NCBI GenBank assembly: GCA_900323505.1
Contig: OOIN01000005.1
Location: forward strand, 930,001-994,000
DNA: 64,000 nt
DNA from: Ustilago trichophora
Taxonomy: Eukaryota; Basidiomycota; Ustilaginomycetes; Ustilaginales; Ustilaginaceae
Direction of reading: 5' to 3'
The stretch's first letter is position 1, and each line of letters begins with the position of its first letter. The notes beneath the pieces are model-generated. The model made no database searches. It was given only the letters and a program-made list of their open reading frames with translations, and was not told the DNA's origin. Both the position numbers and the translations under genes were made by a program. Below, in pieces: positions 1-10,557 of the stretch.

Positions 1-2139
1 AGAGCCGTCTCAAGATGGACATATGATGACAACGAAGTAGGCATCCACGAAACCCTGTCGCCAAACAAGAGGCAGGTTAAGAAGCTCAGGATGGGCACAA
101 GTCCCAGGCAGGCTCCGATCTTTGCGGTCCAGACAGCAAAACAGCAAGCAGCAACGACCGCTGCGATTCCCACCACTCCCACCAAACGCCAGAAAGGCTT
201 CCTCGTCCGCGGCAATGTGACACCCTCACGAGCATTTAGCATATTCAAAGCTGCCAAGCATCGCAGTCAGCAACGTCAACAGCATGGCCTGATGACCCCG
301 CCAACTTCGTCGCCTTTGCGTCCTATCATCCTGGACAGCTTCGATGATCTCGACGACAATCTAGACGCAAGTCCCTCTCGAAACCGTATCAGACCCATCA
401 CCAGCATCTCTTCTTCACCCTCCTCTCTCTGTGTCGACCGCTCATATACCCTCACACACAGCAGTCACAAACGATCCGCGCTCATTTCCACGTCCTCACA
501 ACTTTCAAGCAGCGCATTCAAACCGTCAGCGTTCGCAGGAGGTGTCAACCGCCATCCTTCCCTTCCGCAAGCTCTACACAGCTTGCGCACCAGACAACCG
601 CTTCTGAGCAGCAACGGCCTTCTCAGCACCGTGCGACACTTTTCTGCCGCTCGCACGCCGATCATCGATACAACCTCTTTTCTAGAAACCTTCGTTTCAC
701 CTTCGTCTTGTGTCTTTCAGATCCCACGCAGCTCCGACGAAGAAATTCTATCGCACCCTATCAGCGCCGCATACAGCTACTCTTCTCGCTCCGTGAACCC
801 TTCCGCCCAGTGGCTGGCAGTGGGTGACGACGAAGGTCGGATCACACTGCTCAATACACTGCCATGGCAGGACGAATCGGCAGAACGATTTGCATCCAAT
901 CCACAATGGCAAGCCTCTTCCTCATCTGCCATTTTTGAGGTGGTTTGGCGATTCGATGATCGAAGTATCCTTTCAGGCGCCAGTGACTTTTCGATCAGAA
1001 GCTGGGACACGGAGTACCAGAAGTGCACAGCCCAGTTCGAAGGGCACACAGGTAGCCCAAGGACAATCGTGTACGATCCGACAACCAATGGAGATGGAGG
1101 ATGTGGGATGGTGTTTGCAAGTGCCGGGAGGGATGGCACGATCAGGATCTGGGACGCAAGGGCGAGCTCGCGTGGTCATGTCATCAGCGGTGAAGGAGAT
1201 GCAGAGTGGGTGGGAGTCAAACCTGTGCTAACAATTGATGCTGCCCATAGCACGGTGGCCCCGACGGGAGCGGCTGGCGGAGTGAAAGGTCGAAAGCAGC
1301 AGCGCAATGGCGCCATGGCTGGTGGAAGAGGAAGGAAGAAGCTTCAGCAACAACCTTTACCCGCCGGGATTACCGCCCTTTCCTACCTGCCTGACGGCCA
1401 AGGTCACAAGCTACTCAGCGGCGGCTCGGCCAACGGCATCATCAAGTGTTGGGACCTTCGCCACGTTCGCCAATCCCAACCTACCGCGCCCGTATCCCAA
1501 GTCGACACGCAGGAATTCCCCCAGACTCCCGTTCCGTCAACATGGCAGACGCTAGACCTGTCTTTGCTTACACCAATATCAACGACGGGATTGGGCAGCT
1601 TTAGAAGAGCCCACGGCATCTCGCAAATCATCTCATCCTCCACCTCTCTCTATGCTTCCTGCACTGGTGGCAAGATCTATTCCCTGCCTCTATCGACGTT
1701 TCTCGATTCGCATCTTACCCAGACAGAGGTGCAAACACTGTACGACCCGGTTCAGTGCCAAAACACGCTCTTCTCGCGTATGGCGCTGTTCGACGATCGC
1801 TTCCTTGCTGTTGGATGCAATACCGGCAACGTCGCGCTGTGGGACGTCACCACGCCTCGATCGCAGTCAAAAATGCACGAGACTGTTTCGGAGAGGGACA
1901 CGGAGGAAGAGAGAAGGGCGGCGCGAGAGATGGAGGCAGGGTTCGCGCATAGGTCGCAACAGCAAGGGGTGGCCGTCTTGACAGAAGGACACGCCAAGAA
2001 TACTGAGGTGAATGCAGTAGCGTGGGCCAATGGGCCGAATGGACCTACTCTGAGCTCGGTTGGGGACGATACGAAGATTCGTACTTGGTTCGCTGATCGG
2101 GGCATGAGGGATGGCCTTACGCAGGCTGCTTGCGAGTGA
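1..2139 (+). CDS. Cdt2/DTL-like WD40 substrate receptor (5' end outside window)
   Basis: WD40 protein resembling Cdt2/DTL, the receptor that brings replication factors to the CRL4 ubiquitin ligase in the nucleus. The frame is open from base 1, so the start is not fixed; the first in-frame ATG is at 91 (682 residues from there). Counting from that Met, about 240 Ser/Pro/Arg-rich residues precede the WD40 part, which begins near LAVGDDEGRITLL. Two blades end in WDxR boxes, IWDAR near 353 and CWDLR near 453, the DWD signature used by CRL4 receptors to bind DDB1. A basic GRGRKK insert lies between these blades, and the last blade ends GDDTKIRTW. It converges on DPH7 with a 226 bp gap. The WD40 fold and DWD boxes are seen; the Cdt2 assignment is inferred from the layout, and another DWD protein is possible. 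Confidence 0.62.
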   Translation, partial: RAVSRWTYDDNEVGIHETLSPNKRQVKKLRMGTSPRQAPIFAVQTAKQQAATTAAIPTTPTKRQKGFLVRGNVTPSRAFSIFKAAKHRSQQRQQHGLMTPPTSSPLRPIILDSFDDLDDNLDASPSRNRIRPITSISSSPSSLCVDRSYTLTHSSHKRSALISTSSQLSSSAFKPSAFAGGVNRHPSLPQALHSLRTRQPLLSSNGLLSTVRHFSAARTPIIDTTSFLETFVSPSSCVFQIPRSSDEEILSHPISAAYSYSSRSVNPSAQWLAVGDDEGRITLLNTLPWQDESAERFASNPQWQASSSSAIFEVVWRFDDRSILSGASDFSIRSWDTEYQKCTAQFEGHTGSPRTIVYDPTTNGDGGCGMVFASAGRDGTIRIWDARASSRGHVISGEGDAEWVGVKPVLTIDAAHSTVAPTGAAGGVKGRKQQRNGAMAGGRGRKKLQQQPLPAGITALSYLPDGQGHKLLSGGSANGIIKCWDLRHVRQSQPTAPVSQVDTQEFPQTPVPSTWQTLDLSLLTPISTTGLGSFRRAHGISQIISSSTSLYASCTGGKIYSLPLSTFLDSHLTQTEVQTLYDPVQCQNTLFSRMALFDDRFLAVGCNTGNVALWDVTTPRSQSKMHETVSERDTEEERRAAREMEAGFAHRSQQQGVAVLTEGHAKNTEVNAVAWANGPNGPTLSSVGDDTKIRTWFADRGMRDGLTQAACE

Positions 2140-2365
2140 CGTTCTTGCATTAGCACCGCATCCGTGCTCTTCTTTGCAAAAGGATCTGTTGAAGCCTCGC
2201 CCCTAAATCAGCATACACTAGCAATCCATCAATCGCTTTCAGAACATTGTTCAGCATTTTTACCAACATACACATACCAACTTTCAATATTCAGCATCTT
2301 CATTCGGTTTAGCCCAAATTTGTAGATGTTCCCATTCGGAATGTCTGCGTATTGCTGCTTTGAGA

Positions 2366-3832
2366 TCATGCTTGCGAATCCCAGACGTGCATCGTGGCAT
2401 CGTAAAACGAGCAGCTGTAGACCCTTCTACCCTGTCCATCTTGCTCCTCTTCCGACCCTCTATCCCAATCACAGCCGTACGCCAAACTTTCGTGCTCATC
2501 AAACCTCGTCACCACATGAAATTCCCTTCCTCTCAACTCCGCCGACCCCACCTGCTCTTCTGCCAACTCGCCCAACTGTAACACTTTAAACCCATCATGC
2601 ATGCATCCGACCAACAACCTCTCCGAATCCTCAGGATGCCACTTGACCCTCCACACGCCTCCTCCCACATTCGTCTCGCTCAGTGGCCTAGCTGGCATCC
2701 TAGCGTCAAATAGACGCAAGTACGAGTCGTAGCTCCCCACCGCCCAGATGTGTTGTCTCAGATGGTGGGATTGGAGAGATGTCACACCGCCGTTGAACGG
2801 TTTTGTGCAGGCAAAGGTCGGTGCTGGAATGTTGTTGGATGTGAGTGGCGCGCGAAGATCCCAACCTTTGAGAGTGAGATCGTCTCCACCGGACCAAACG
2901 GTGGTAGGGGTGAAGCAGTCGAAGGCGGTGATCCAGGCTTCAAAGTCGTGTGCTGCCCAAGTTGTGAGACCGCGCGGTTTGGTGGGATAGGTGGAATTGA
3001 GGGCAAGATGGGCAGCCTGAAGGCTGGCATTGCGTTCATCTTCGGATGTTCGATCCCAGTCATTGTCTTCGTCGTCCTCACTGGATTCCTTGTCAGGCTT
3101 GGAAGTGTGAATAGAGGTTTGGAAGAGGGACAATGTTACATCGTCAACGGCAGGAGAAGTGGTACTGGAGAGCGCTGCTTCCAGACTCGGCAGATGGGCC
3201 AGTGATCCGTCACTCTGGGACACAATCAGCGACGTATCATTCCCCAAGCTCTTTTCGTCATAGCCGCCAATATGACCTCCTCGACGATCAGAAAAGTCGA
3301 GACTGAGGCAGAGCGCATTACGATTGTTGAGCTGCAGCTCGCCCATCGAGAGTAGTTTTGAGCTTGAGCCGTGCTGCTTCAGACGATGCAGCGTGATTTG
3401 CCCCTTTGCATTGGCCACGCCGAGTATCCTTCTCACCTCGCCTGAGGCTGATTTGGTGAGCGACCATTTCATATCCAGAATCGCTGGCGTATCGATGCTG
3501 TCCATCTTTTCACACCGCACCTTTCCCTTCGCCTCAGAAAAAGAGGACGTGTGGTACAGGCTGCATGTGCCACGCCGTGTATAAGCAGGGCTGGAAGAGG
3601 TGGTCCCTTTGGCATCTTCGTCGTCAGCTTTGGCATCTTCATCGTCAGCTTCGTCATCGCCGTCCTGCGGCTTGGCGGAGGAGGTGGAAGAGGAGGACTG
3701 GGCTTGCTCTTGCTCGTGCTTATCGACCTGGTACGTGGCCAAGGCAAAGAGGCCGTGACAGACTGGGACCGATTCGACAGAGTCGGCGCAGAGACCGGTC
3801 GATGTCGTATATAGTGATGCTGCTGTTGCCAT
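2366..3832 (-). CDS. DPH7: Diphthine methylesterase DPH7 (WDR85/RRT2)
   Basis: Cytosolic WD40 enzyme that removes the methyl ester from diphthine on elongation factor 2, the step before final amidation in diphthamide synthesis. The N-terminus has the family opening, ADSVE followed by ALATYQVD, matching the ADSVEWCP...CGTYQL block of DPH7 proteins. Blades ending GWDLRAP (about residue 325) and LRLFDARMP (about 374) follow, and the C-terminus reads YSCSFYDATMHVWDSQA, equivalent to the conserved ATCSFYD closing blade. An acidic low-complexity insert near residues 50-75 contains two ADDEDAK copies. At 488 residues it is somewhat longer than animal DPH7, mainly because of this insert and a second acidic loop. 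Single exon; ATG at 3832. Confidence 0.85.
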   Translation of the reverse strand: MATAASLYTTSTGLCADSVESVPVCHGLFALATYQVDKHEQEQAQSSSSTSSAKPQDGDDEADDEDAKADDEDAKGTTSSSPAYTRRGTCSLYHTSSFSEAKGKVRCEKMDSIDTPAILDMKWSLTKSASGEVRRILGVANAKGQITLHRLKQHGSSSKLLSMGELQLNNRNALCLSLDFSDRRGGHIGGYDEKSLGNDTSLIVSQSDGSLAHLPSLEAALSSTTSPAVDDVTLSLFQTSIHTSKPDKESSEDDEDNDWDRTSEDERNASLQAAHLALNSTYPTKPRGLTTWAAHDFEAWITAFDCFTPTTVWSGGDDLTLKGWDLRAPLTSNNIPAPTFACTKPFNGGVTSLQSHHLRQHIWAVGSYDSYLRLFDARMPARPLSETNVGGGVWRVKWHPEDSERLLVGCMHDGFKVLQLGELAEEQVGSAELRGREFHVVTRFDEHESLAYGCDWDRGSEEEQDGQGRRVYSCSFYDATMHVWDSQA

Positions 3833-4168
3833 GACGATTGTAGGTAGTCAACAGCTTCGAGGCTGAAGGGTCGATGATGTTGTGGACCAAGAATGTGGAG
3901 CAAGACGCTTCAGAAGAAGGAAAATTTGGAGGAGGCCGTGAATTTCACCGAGTTTGATAAATAAAATAAAAAAAGACTGGCAAAATACAGGCTGCGAAAA
4001 TGCAGTCACCTTCATCACCTTCGTCGACGACCGTTTTAGCTTGCTTCACGAACAATCTCGTCCCAAGCTTATCTTCAATCTGGCTAATACGCTAACATGG
4101 ATAAAGAGATTTATTATGTGCGAGAAAGTGTAACAAATAGAGCGATAAAGGGAGTAAAAGCTTGGAGT
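3833..4168. other. Intergenic: DPH7 promoter and 3' flank of the MBOAT gene
   Basis: About 340 bp between two minus-strand genes. It holds the DPH7 promoter side and an AT-rich stretch around 3955-3975. No coding signal seen. Confidence 0.6.
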
Positions 4169-5905
4169 CTAGCTCATGACAAGACCAATCTCTTTACTAA
4201 TCCCACTTCGAATCCAGCCCTCGACAAATGCCTGTCCGGTAAACAGCAGCACCGACAAGGTCCAAGCGATCGAGACGGGCCTGTCGTACCACATGCTGTA
4301 GTACTTGCCATCGGAACCCGACTTCTTCCTGCTCTTCACCACATATCTCGCCACGGCGCCCTCAATGACCACCGCAACGCCGTTGAGGAAGAAAAAGCTA
4401 AACTCTCCCGCACCCGAGATGGGTGGAACAAATTGCAGCGGGCTCAACTTGAAGATGCCTGTACCTGAAAGAATTGAGGGGTTCCTCAGTTCGTGACCCA
4501 TGCCCTTTGCATGTGCCCGGTCAAGCCAAATGTTGGTAACTGGTACAGCAACTCTTCCGCCCAAAGCTGCACGTTCCGAGACGGCATGGATGATGCCAGA
4601 TGCAGTGAAGGCGCCGAGGACCTTGGCCCAGTCTGCTCGTCCCCGCTCGAGGGCCCGCATGGGATCCGGGTGGTAAGAAGGCCAAATTTCGCGTCTTGCC
4701 TGCTTGCGTTTCGGGTCGTTTAGCTTTCCCTCCATCAAATCCTGCAAGAGATACGCGGCGTATGTGAATGGCAGAATGCCGTACACACCGAAAGGCCGGC
4801 CGAAAAGACGGTGCCAGGCATAGCTCCAGAAGCGCCGCACAGTTGTCGCCTGTGTAAATCCAGCGGGGTTGAGGAGTGGGAAGAAGTCAATATTGCGCAG
4901 TGACAACTGCTGGTGCTGCAACGTGCGCGCTTGGTAGGCTGCGGAGGATTCGTCTTCGGTCTCGCCTTCGGTTTCCGTCTCTGATTCTTCGCCCCCTGCT
5001 TTGCTGTTGCGGAGTTGCTTGAGCCTGTCTCCTCTCCCTTTTTGACCTTGTTTGATGCGTCCTGGCTGTGAGCTTGACGAGGGCCCGGCGGCATCATGCA
5101 AGATTGGCAGGGCGACAGCGCTCGTCAATGTATATCCGAAGTCAAAGAGCGTATACAGCGAGATACCGGTCGCTGCGACGAACAAGACCCTCCTGACCGG
5201 ATCCAGATCCAAAATCGAAGGATTCACGGAAGACATGTGTTTCGGGTGCAAATGGTGAATGGTCCAAGTACATGCCACCAGGATCGGGAAGAGTTTGAAG
5301 AACGCCCTTCTCAGCTGAGCAGAGCTGGGAGGCTGCCAAGGATGTGAATCATGACGCACGTCGGCAGAGGCGAAATCCCATCCGATGCCGCGCATGCTGA
5401 TCATCAGGTCTAGCGCCCACCATGCCCTCTCGAAGGAGACGAGCTTCTTTGGAAGGGGCTCTGTCTTCCACTCCTCATTCCTGGCGGATGTGTAAGGGTG
5501 GATGATGTTGGCTCGTTTGCCTTCGGGCTGTTTGGCAGCTGCGGGCGCGATAAAGATCCGTCGTGGTATTCGTGGATAGGAGAGGAAGAAGACATCGAGC
5601 ACGCGAGACGCGCCGTAGAATCCTACGAGGCCGAGCTGATAGGTGAGTACAGCACTGCCAGGATAAAAGTACTTGAAGGGCAGCGATGCAAAGGTGTACA
5701 CCGATACCGCAGCGAGAACAGTTCGTACTACAGAGGCAATGCGTCGGACCGAGCGCGAAAAACTTTTCGAGGAGAGTGGCGGTAGTAGAAAGAGTGCGAT
5801 GTAGTAGGTCAGTGGTGGAACCACAGCGGCCCAGATGGGCAATGGTCGAGCAGTGGGATTTGGAATGAAGAGGTGATGTGTGGCATGAGTTGTATAGGAC
5901 GACAT
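4169..5905 (-). CDS. Wax-synthase-like MBOAT O-acyltransferase
   Basis: Polytopic membrane acyltransferase of the wax synthase-like MBOAT group (MBOAT_2), expected in the ER, transferring acyl groups to an alcohol; the substrate cannot be read from sequence. Hydrophobic segments are spread over the whole chain. Near residue 358 is FWSYAWHRLF, the family's FW...WH block, and near 435 is SGIIHAVSE with the His expected at the active site. A cytosolic loop (about 275-335) is rich in Glu, Ser and Gln. I start at the ATG at 5905 (MSSYTTHATHHLF, 578 residues), since the first hydrophobic helix follows directly. The frame stays open to 6160, so an 85-residue extension is possible but looks less protein-like. 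Single exon. Confidence 0.78.
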   Translation of the reverse strand: MSSYTTHATHHLFIPNPTARPLPIWAAVVPPLTYYIALFLLPPLSSKSFSRSVRRIASVVRTVLAAVSVYTFASLPFKYFYPGSAVLTYQLGLVGFYGASRVLDVFFLSYPRIPRRIFIAPAAAKQPEGKRANIIHPYTSARNEEWKTEPLPKKLVSFERAWWALDLMISMRGIGWDFASADVRHDSHPWQPPSSAQLRRAFFKLFPILVACTWTIHHLHPKHMSSVNPSILDLDPVRRVLFVAATGISLYTLFDFGYTLTSAVALPILHDAAGPSSSSQPGRIKQGQKGRGDRLKQLRNSKAGGEESETETEGETEDESSAAYQARTLQHQQLSLRNIDFFPLLNPAGFTQATTVRRFWSYAWHRLFGRPFGVYGILPFTYAAYLLQDLMEGKLNDPKRKQARREIWPSYHPDPMRALERGRADWAKVLGAFTASGIIHAVSERAALGGRVAVPVTNIWLDRAHAKGMGHELRNPSILSGTGIFKLSPLQFVPPISGAGEFSFFFLNGVAVVIEGAVARYVVKSRKKSGSDGKYYSMWYDRPVSIAWTLSVLLFTGQAFVEGWIRSGISKEIGLVMS

Positions 5906-6838
5906 CTTGTATGTTGTGGATGCAAACAGACGTCGAAGTGCGTCCCGGACGAAGCTATTGACCATGTCTGGAGAGCCGATCAACACGAGGATGGCTTCGA
6001 GCTTATAAAGGCTGTGATGGGTCAAGCTAGCGATGGGCAAGAAGATTGACGGCCCGAGCTGGGAAGCAAAGTGACAAGCGGAGTTGGGACAACCTAGACC
6101 TTTGCTAACCAAAGCCGTTCGTGGCAGGGAGCTCGGATATGTCGTACAACATGAAACCACGGTCTGAGCAACCTAGTTCAAGCTGACAGATAATGTTCTC
6201 AAAGGGATGCTTTAAACTTGAGATACAGTACTGTACAAGCTAGTCCTCAATGCTTCATCACTCAGAACAACCTTGTGGAGGTCAAAGACCTTCATTGGGG
6301 GGGCTCTAGTGGCGGCCTGGACTCAACGCTCGGTCCGTGTTGGACGAGGCATCAGACAGGCCCAGCGGATTTGCATCTCGCCTAATCAAGGTAGGACAAG
6401 AAAAGCCACTTCGAGGGACGGGCCAAGATTTGATGTCCACCAGATCTGGGCGGGATCTGGCATGAAGAGCAGCCAGCACATCGCAGTGTAACTCTCGCCT
6501 GAGGACTTCATGAGCAAGGCCAAGTTGTCCAGGATCGGATCGCCTAAGCGAGTGACGTCCTTTGACTACAAGGGTTCAGCAAATGCCGTATCTGACAAGC
6601 ATGTCCATCGCCGATTGGAGCTCTTCCCGATGTACGGTACAGTACTCATAAATCGGGAAGGGGTCCAAAAAATTTGCCCGGAAAATGTGGAAATTTTGTG
6701 AATTTTTGGTCTGACCGTTCGTTCTGCTTGAGAAGAAACAGACTTCAGCAAGAGAAAAGTGAGGTTGCGCCTTCTGCGTCACACCACACTCTCCGCACCA
6801 TCTACTTGACCAGCAGAGGTGCACACATATACAACACA
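5906..6838. other. Divergent promoter region, MBOAT gene / DBP3
   Basis: About 930 bp between divergent starts. It contains a perfect 12-base palindrome TACAGTACTGTA from 6224 and a GGTACAGTACT motif near 6636. Both belong to the GTACAGTAC motif family seen elsewhere in this window. No gene seen. Confidence 0.6.
6224..6236. repeat. GTACAGTAC-family palindrome
   Basis: TACAGTACTGTAC, containing the self-complementary TACAGTACTGTA. It lies in the divergent promoter and is one of several related motifs in non-coding DNA here. Confidence 0.6.
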
Positions 6839-8581
6839 ATGACGACAAGCACAACAGAAAAGGCACTCGAGGACCGCGCCAAGTCGCTGCACAAGAAGGA
6901 GAAGAAGGCCGCCGCCAAGGCCGCTGCTGCTGCTTCCGCCTCGTCCAGCGTTGAAGGCTCCCCCTCTCCTGCTTCGCCCGCCAAGAAGGAGAAGAAAGAT
7001 AAGAAGGACAAGAAGCGCTCTGCTGAACACGATGCCGCCGTAGAGGATGACGAGAAGGCGGCCAAGAAGCGCAAGAAGGAGGAAAAGAAGGCCAAGAAGG
7101 CTGCTGCCAAGGCTAGTGCCGCCACCTCGGTCGAATCTACCCCTGCTGCCACCCCTGCTCCCGTCGCATCCACCTCTGCAGCTGCAACCTTCACCCCCAC
7201 CAATCCTGCTGCTGCTCGTGCTTTCCTCGAGACCAACAACATCACTATCGAAGCTCCCGAAGAGTCCAACGAGCGCCCACCTCTGCCCATGGTTGACTTC
7301 CGCGAGCTCGACGGCAAGATCGATGCCGCTGTCAAGAAGACCCTCGACGCACAAGGATTCACAACACCTACTCCCATCCAGGCATGTTGCTGGCCCGTCT
7401 TGCTGCAGAACAAGGACGTTGTGGGTATTGCTGAGACCGGTTCGGGTAAGACCTTTGCGTTCGGTCTCCCCGCCCTGCAGCACTTGGTGACCAAGCACAA
7501 GGTGCTCAACGGTGACAAGAAGAAAGGCAAGGGTGCACAGGTCAACGTTCTCGTCGTTGCCCCAACGCGAGAGTTGGCCATTCAGACAGAGGAGAATCTG
7601 GCCAAGCTCGGCAAGAGCATGGGCATCGGTATGATTTGCCTCTACGGTGGTGTTTCCAAGCAGGAGCAGGTGCGATTGCTCAACCAGACTCCCACGGTTC
7701 GCATCGTTGTCGGAACTCCCGGTCGTGTCTTGGATATGGCAAGAGATGGATCGCTCGACCTGTCCAATGTGACATACTTGGTCCTCGATGAGGCCGACAG
7801 GATGCTCGACAAAGGTTTCGAACCCGATATTCGTGCCATCATTGGCATGTGCAAGTCGCGCGAGGAAGGCCGTCACACCTCCATGTTCTCCGCCACCTGG
7901 CCTCCTGCTGTCCGTGGTCTTGCCGAATCCTTCATGAACGGCCCCGTTCGTGTCACTGTTGGCTCCGATGAGCTTTCCGCCAACCGTCGTGTCGAGCAGA
8001 CCGTCGAAGTCCTCGCCGACGGCTACGCAAAGGAACGCCGACTCAACGACTTTCTCCGTTCGGTCAACGCCCAGCGCTCCAAGGACAAGATCCTCATCTT
8101 TGCCCTTTACAAGAAGGAAGCGCAGCGCATCGAGCAGACTCTTCGTCGAGGCGGTTTCAAGGTCTCTGGTATCCACGGTGATCTGGGCCAGACTGACCGT
8201 ATTGCATCGCTCGAACGATTCAAGTCCGCCGAGACCCCACTGCTCGTTGCTACCGATGTTGCCGCCCGAGGTCTCGACATTCCCAACGTCGAGCATGTGG
8301 TCAACTACACGTTCCCTCTTACCATCGAGGACTACGTCCACCGTATCGGCCGAACAGGTCGTGGTGGTAAGACCGGTAAGAGTCTGACATTCTTCACCGA
8401 GATGGACAAGGCACACGCAGGTGAGCTGATCAGGGTGCTCAAGGATGCCGACCAGAAGGTGCCCGAGGATCTTACCAAGTTCCCCACAACAATCAAGAAG
8501 AAGACCCACTCGAGTTACGGTGACCACTTCAAGGAGCTCGTACCTGGAAAGGCCAAGAAGATCACTTTCGACGACGACTAG
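6839..8581 (+). CDS. DBP3: DEAD-box ATP-dependent RNA helicase DBP3
   Basis: Nucleolar RNA helicase for pre-rRNA processing in 60S assembly. Residues 1-120 form a Lys/Ala-rich tail with KKEKKDKKDKK blocks, typical of DBP3 and likely to target the nucleolus. The core carries the helicase motifs in order: Q motif FTTPTPIQ (175-181), AETGSGKT (198-205), PTRELA (242-247), TPGR, DEAD (317-320), SATWP (351-355), ATDVAARGLDIP near 471 and HRIGRTGRGG near 501. SATW rather than SAT is usual for the DBP2/DBP3 group. Length is 580 residues from the ATG at 6839; the frame is open 165 bp further upstream but that part reads as leader. The gene has no TTA, CTA or TCA codon, suggesting strong expression. 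Single exon. Confidence 0.92.
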   Translation: MTTSTTEKALEDRAKSLHKKEKKAAAKAAAAASASSSVEGSPSPASPAKKEKKDKKDKKRSAEHDAAVEDDEKAAKKRKKEEKKAKKAAAKASAATSVESTPAATPAPVASTSAAATFTPTNPAAARAFLETNNITIEAPEESNERPPLPMVDFRELDGKIDAAVKKTLDAQGFTTPTPIQACCWPVLLQNKDVVGIAETGSGKTFAFGLPALQHLVTKHKVLNGDKKKGKGAQVNVLVVAPTRELAIQTEENLAKLGKSMGIGMICLYGGVSKQEQVRLLNQTPTVRIVVGTPGRVLDMARDGSLDLSNVTYLVLDEADRMLDKGFEPDIRAIIGMCKSREEGRHTSMFSATWPPAVRGLAESFMNGPVRVTVGSDELSANRRVEQTVEVLADGYAKERRLNDFLRSVNAQRSKDKILIFALYKKEAQRIEQTLRRGGFKVSGIHGDLGQTDRIASLERFKSAETPLLVATDVAARGLDIPNVEHVVNYTFPLTIEDYVHRIGRTGRGGKTGKSLTFFTEMDKAHAGELIRVLKDADQKVPEDLTKFPTTIKKKTHSSYGDHFKELVPGKAKKITFDDD

Positions 8582-9228
8582 TGGTGCAGATGCACGCACG
8601 CACGCATGTTGACTCTGTTACGGCTTCTATCGCGCTATCTTATCTGTACAATTCTATTTTGACCGGTTTTCCTCATGCATATTCAATTGTTGCCTGTTCA
8701 CTGATTTTGTCCGCCCGCATGAGATGCTCCATGTTCGAATTGAAAAGGCGAAACGATAAGGGGTCGGCTGGCGACTCAATCAGTCAGGGCTACCTGCTCG
8801 TGACGAAGTGGACGCTGAGTGGAGGTTTTGTCTCGAGCTGTATCATGACGCGCTTCGTAGGACGCGCAAGGAGGCAGCCGGCGACAGGACCCTGAATCAT
8901 CATCATCATCATCATCTTTTTGAGATTTCCAACGTTTTTCGATTTTGACAGCTCCGCCAATTCGTTGTGCATGGCAAAGAATGCCAGCTTAGGGTAAGGC
9001 AGGCTAACTCCACTCTTCGCTCTTCGCTCGTGGACATATTTCTTCTAGGCCCCCTTGGGATTGACGGACCGAACAGCTATCCATACTCCGCACTGAATTG
9101 ATTGCCATCTTTCTCACTTCCCACCATCTGTCGTCCTACCTTTCCTACTTTTGACAGTATCAAGTAGGAACTCGAATACGATCGTTTTCTGTTAAGCGCA
9201 ATCCATCTTCAACTCTCGACTTCTCATA
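8582..9228. other. Intergenic region between DBP3 and the SDR gene
   Basis: About 650 bp with the DBP3 3' flank and the SDR promoter. It contains a seven-copy ATC microsatellite (8896-8916). No coding signal seen. Confidence 0.6.
8896..8916. repeat. (ATC)7 microsatellite
   Basis: Seven uninterrupted ATC triplets in the 3' flank of DBP3. Confidence 0.9.
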
Positions 9229-10136
9229 ATGGCACCTAACGTCGCCATCATCCAAGGCACCGGCAGTGGTAAGCCTCTTCTAACAAGTGGGTCCTCATCC
9301 AGACAAGCTTCTGACAAAGTCCTCTTTCTTTTCATACAAATATAGGTATCGGTGCCCAAATTGCAAAGCAATATCTCTCGCGCACAGGACTCCAAGTTGT
9401 CGCTCTCTCACGCGATGCATCTCGTGCCAAGGATGCCATCCTTTCCGGCGACAAAAACCTCGACTCGTCCCGTCTGCACACCATCTCGCTCGACATTAAG
9501 TCGGAGGAATCCTACCATTCTGCCGCCGAAGAGATCTCTTCCCGCTTCGGCAACTCGTGCCTCAAGACGCTTTGGAACATCAACGGTATTTTGCACGCCG
9601 AAAAGAATCTTTCCCAGATCTCCCTCGACCACCTGCAAGAAACTTTTGCAGTCAACACCTTTTCCCATCTGTTGGGCTTTAAGCACTTTGTCCCCCTCAT
9701 CCCGCGAGGAGCTGAGGCGAAGAAGATTCAAGAGGGTAATGCCGAGAACCTAGCTGAAGGCGTGCTTCCGGGAGATCTCAGCGTGGTTGCAAGTCTGAGT
9801 GCCAGAGTGGGAAGTATTGGAGACAACAATAAGGGCGGCTGGTATAGCTACCGTGCGAGCAAGGCTGCTTTGAACCAGCTGATCAAGACGCTGAGCAAGG
9901 AGCTGGAGCTTCGGTCGGTGCCGGCTATCTCGGTGGGTCTTCACCCAGGTACGGTACGAAGCAACCTCAGCAAGGATTTCACCGGCGGAGAGGGAAGCGA
10001 TAAGCCGCTGGATAAGAGCAAAGGCCAATTTGAGGCGAGTGAGGCGGCTAAAAACCTCGTCGATGTGGTGGGAGGTTTGAAGAAGAGTGATAATGGTACT
10101 TTCAGAGATTACAAGAATGATGTTATTCCTTGGTAA
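9229..10136 (+). CDS. Short-chain dehydrogenase/reductase (SDR)
   Basis: NAD(P)-dependent oxidoreductase of the classical SDR fold; substrate unknown. Two exons: 9229-9268 and 9346-10136, with a 77 bp intron (GTAAG...TATAG). Splicing restores the cofactor motif GTGSGIG at residues 10-16, which the intron splits, so this start and intron are well supported. The product has 276 residues, normal for the family. The catalytic Ser lies in VASLSARVG and the Tyr/Lys pair in YRASK. The usual NxAG block reads NINGILH, a departure shared by C-factor-like SDRs. PGTV after the sixth strand is canonical. The nearest relatives are probably C-factor/CsgA-type SDRs, inferred from GGWYSYRASKAALNQL. Confidence 0.88.
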
Positions 10137-10557
10137 TATGGCAAAGCACTGCAGTGATGCGGTATAAATAGAAGTAAGCAAACCAATACAATCCATTCGA
10201 TGTAGTCCTCAGAAAGTTGTGCCTGTGAATGCGGCCAAGTCGAGGTCAGTGTCGGTGTCGGTCCGGTGTCTAAGTGTGTGGGTTATTGTGGTTGGCACCC
10301 TGGCTCATGAGCGAGTGGTTGATGCCAACTGCTTCAGCCCTCGCAATCGTGATGAAATTTGTGATTACAGCCCACATAGGGGCAAGAGAGCACCTCATAT
10401 GTTTCTCCCGGCCTCCTTCGGTGTCTTTGACTTGATTCTACCCACCAATCCCCTCTTAAAGTACAAAAGGAGACCTGGTTGCGGATCGTACCCACTTTTC
10501 CGTCCCTCCTCGAAAGCAACAAATATTTCTGTCGCAAGGCTTCACGCTCTTTTCACC
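10137..10557. other. Intergenic: promoter of the EF-hand secreted protein
   Basis: About 420 bp. The frame of the next gene stays open through it from 10219, but the conceptual peptide has no signal sequence or family pattern, so I read it as promoter and leader. Confidence 0.55.

Noticed and set aside
6674..6838. 55-codon upstream extension of DBP3
   Set aside because: The DBP3 N-terminus fits the ATG at 6839, and the extension is not family-like.
6779..8599. 606-codon open frame antisense to DBP3
   Set aside because: In exact codon register with DBP3; it is the by-product of avoided TTA, CTA and TCA codons. Its translation has no domain.
10219..10557. 113-codon upstream extension of the EF-hand gene
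   Set aside because: It would bury a clear signal peptide; the region reads as promoter.
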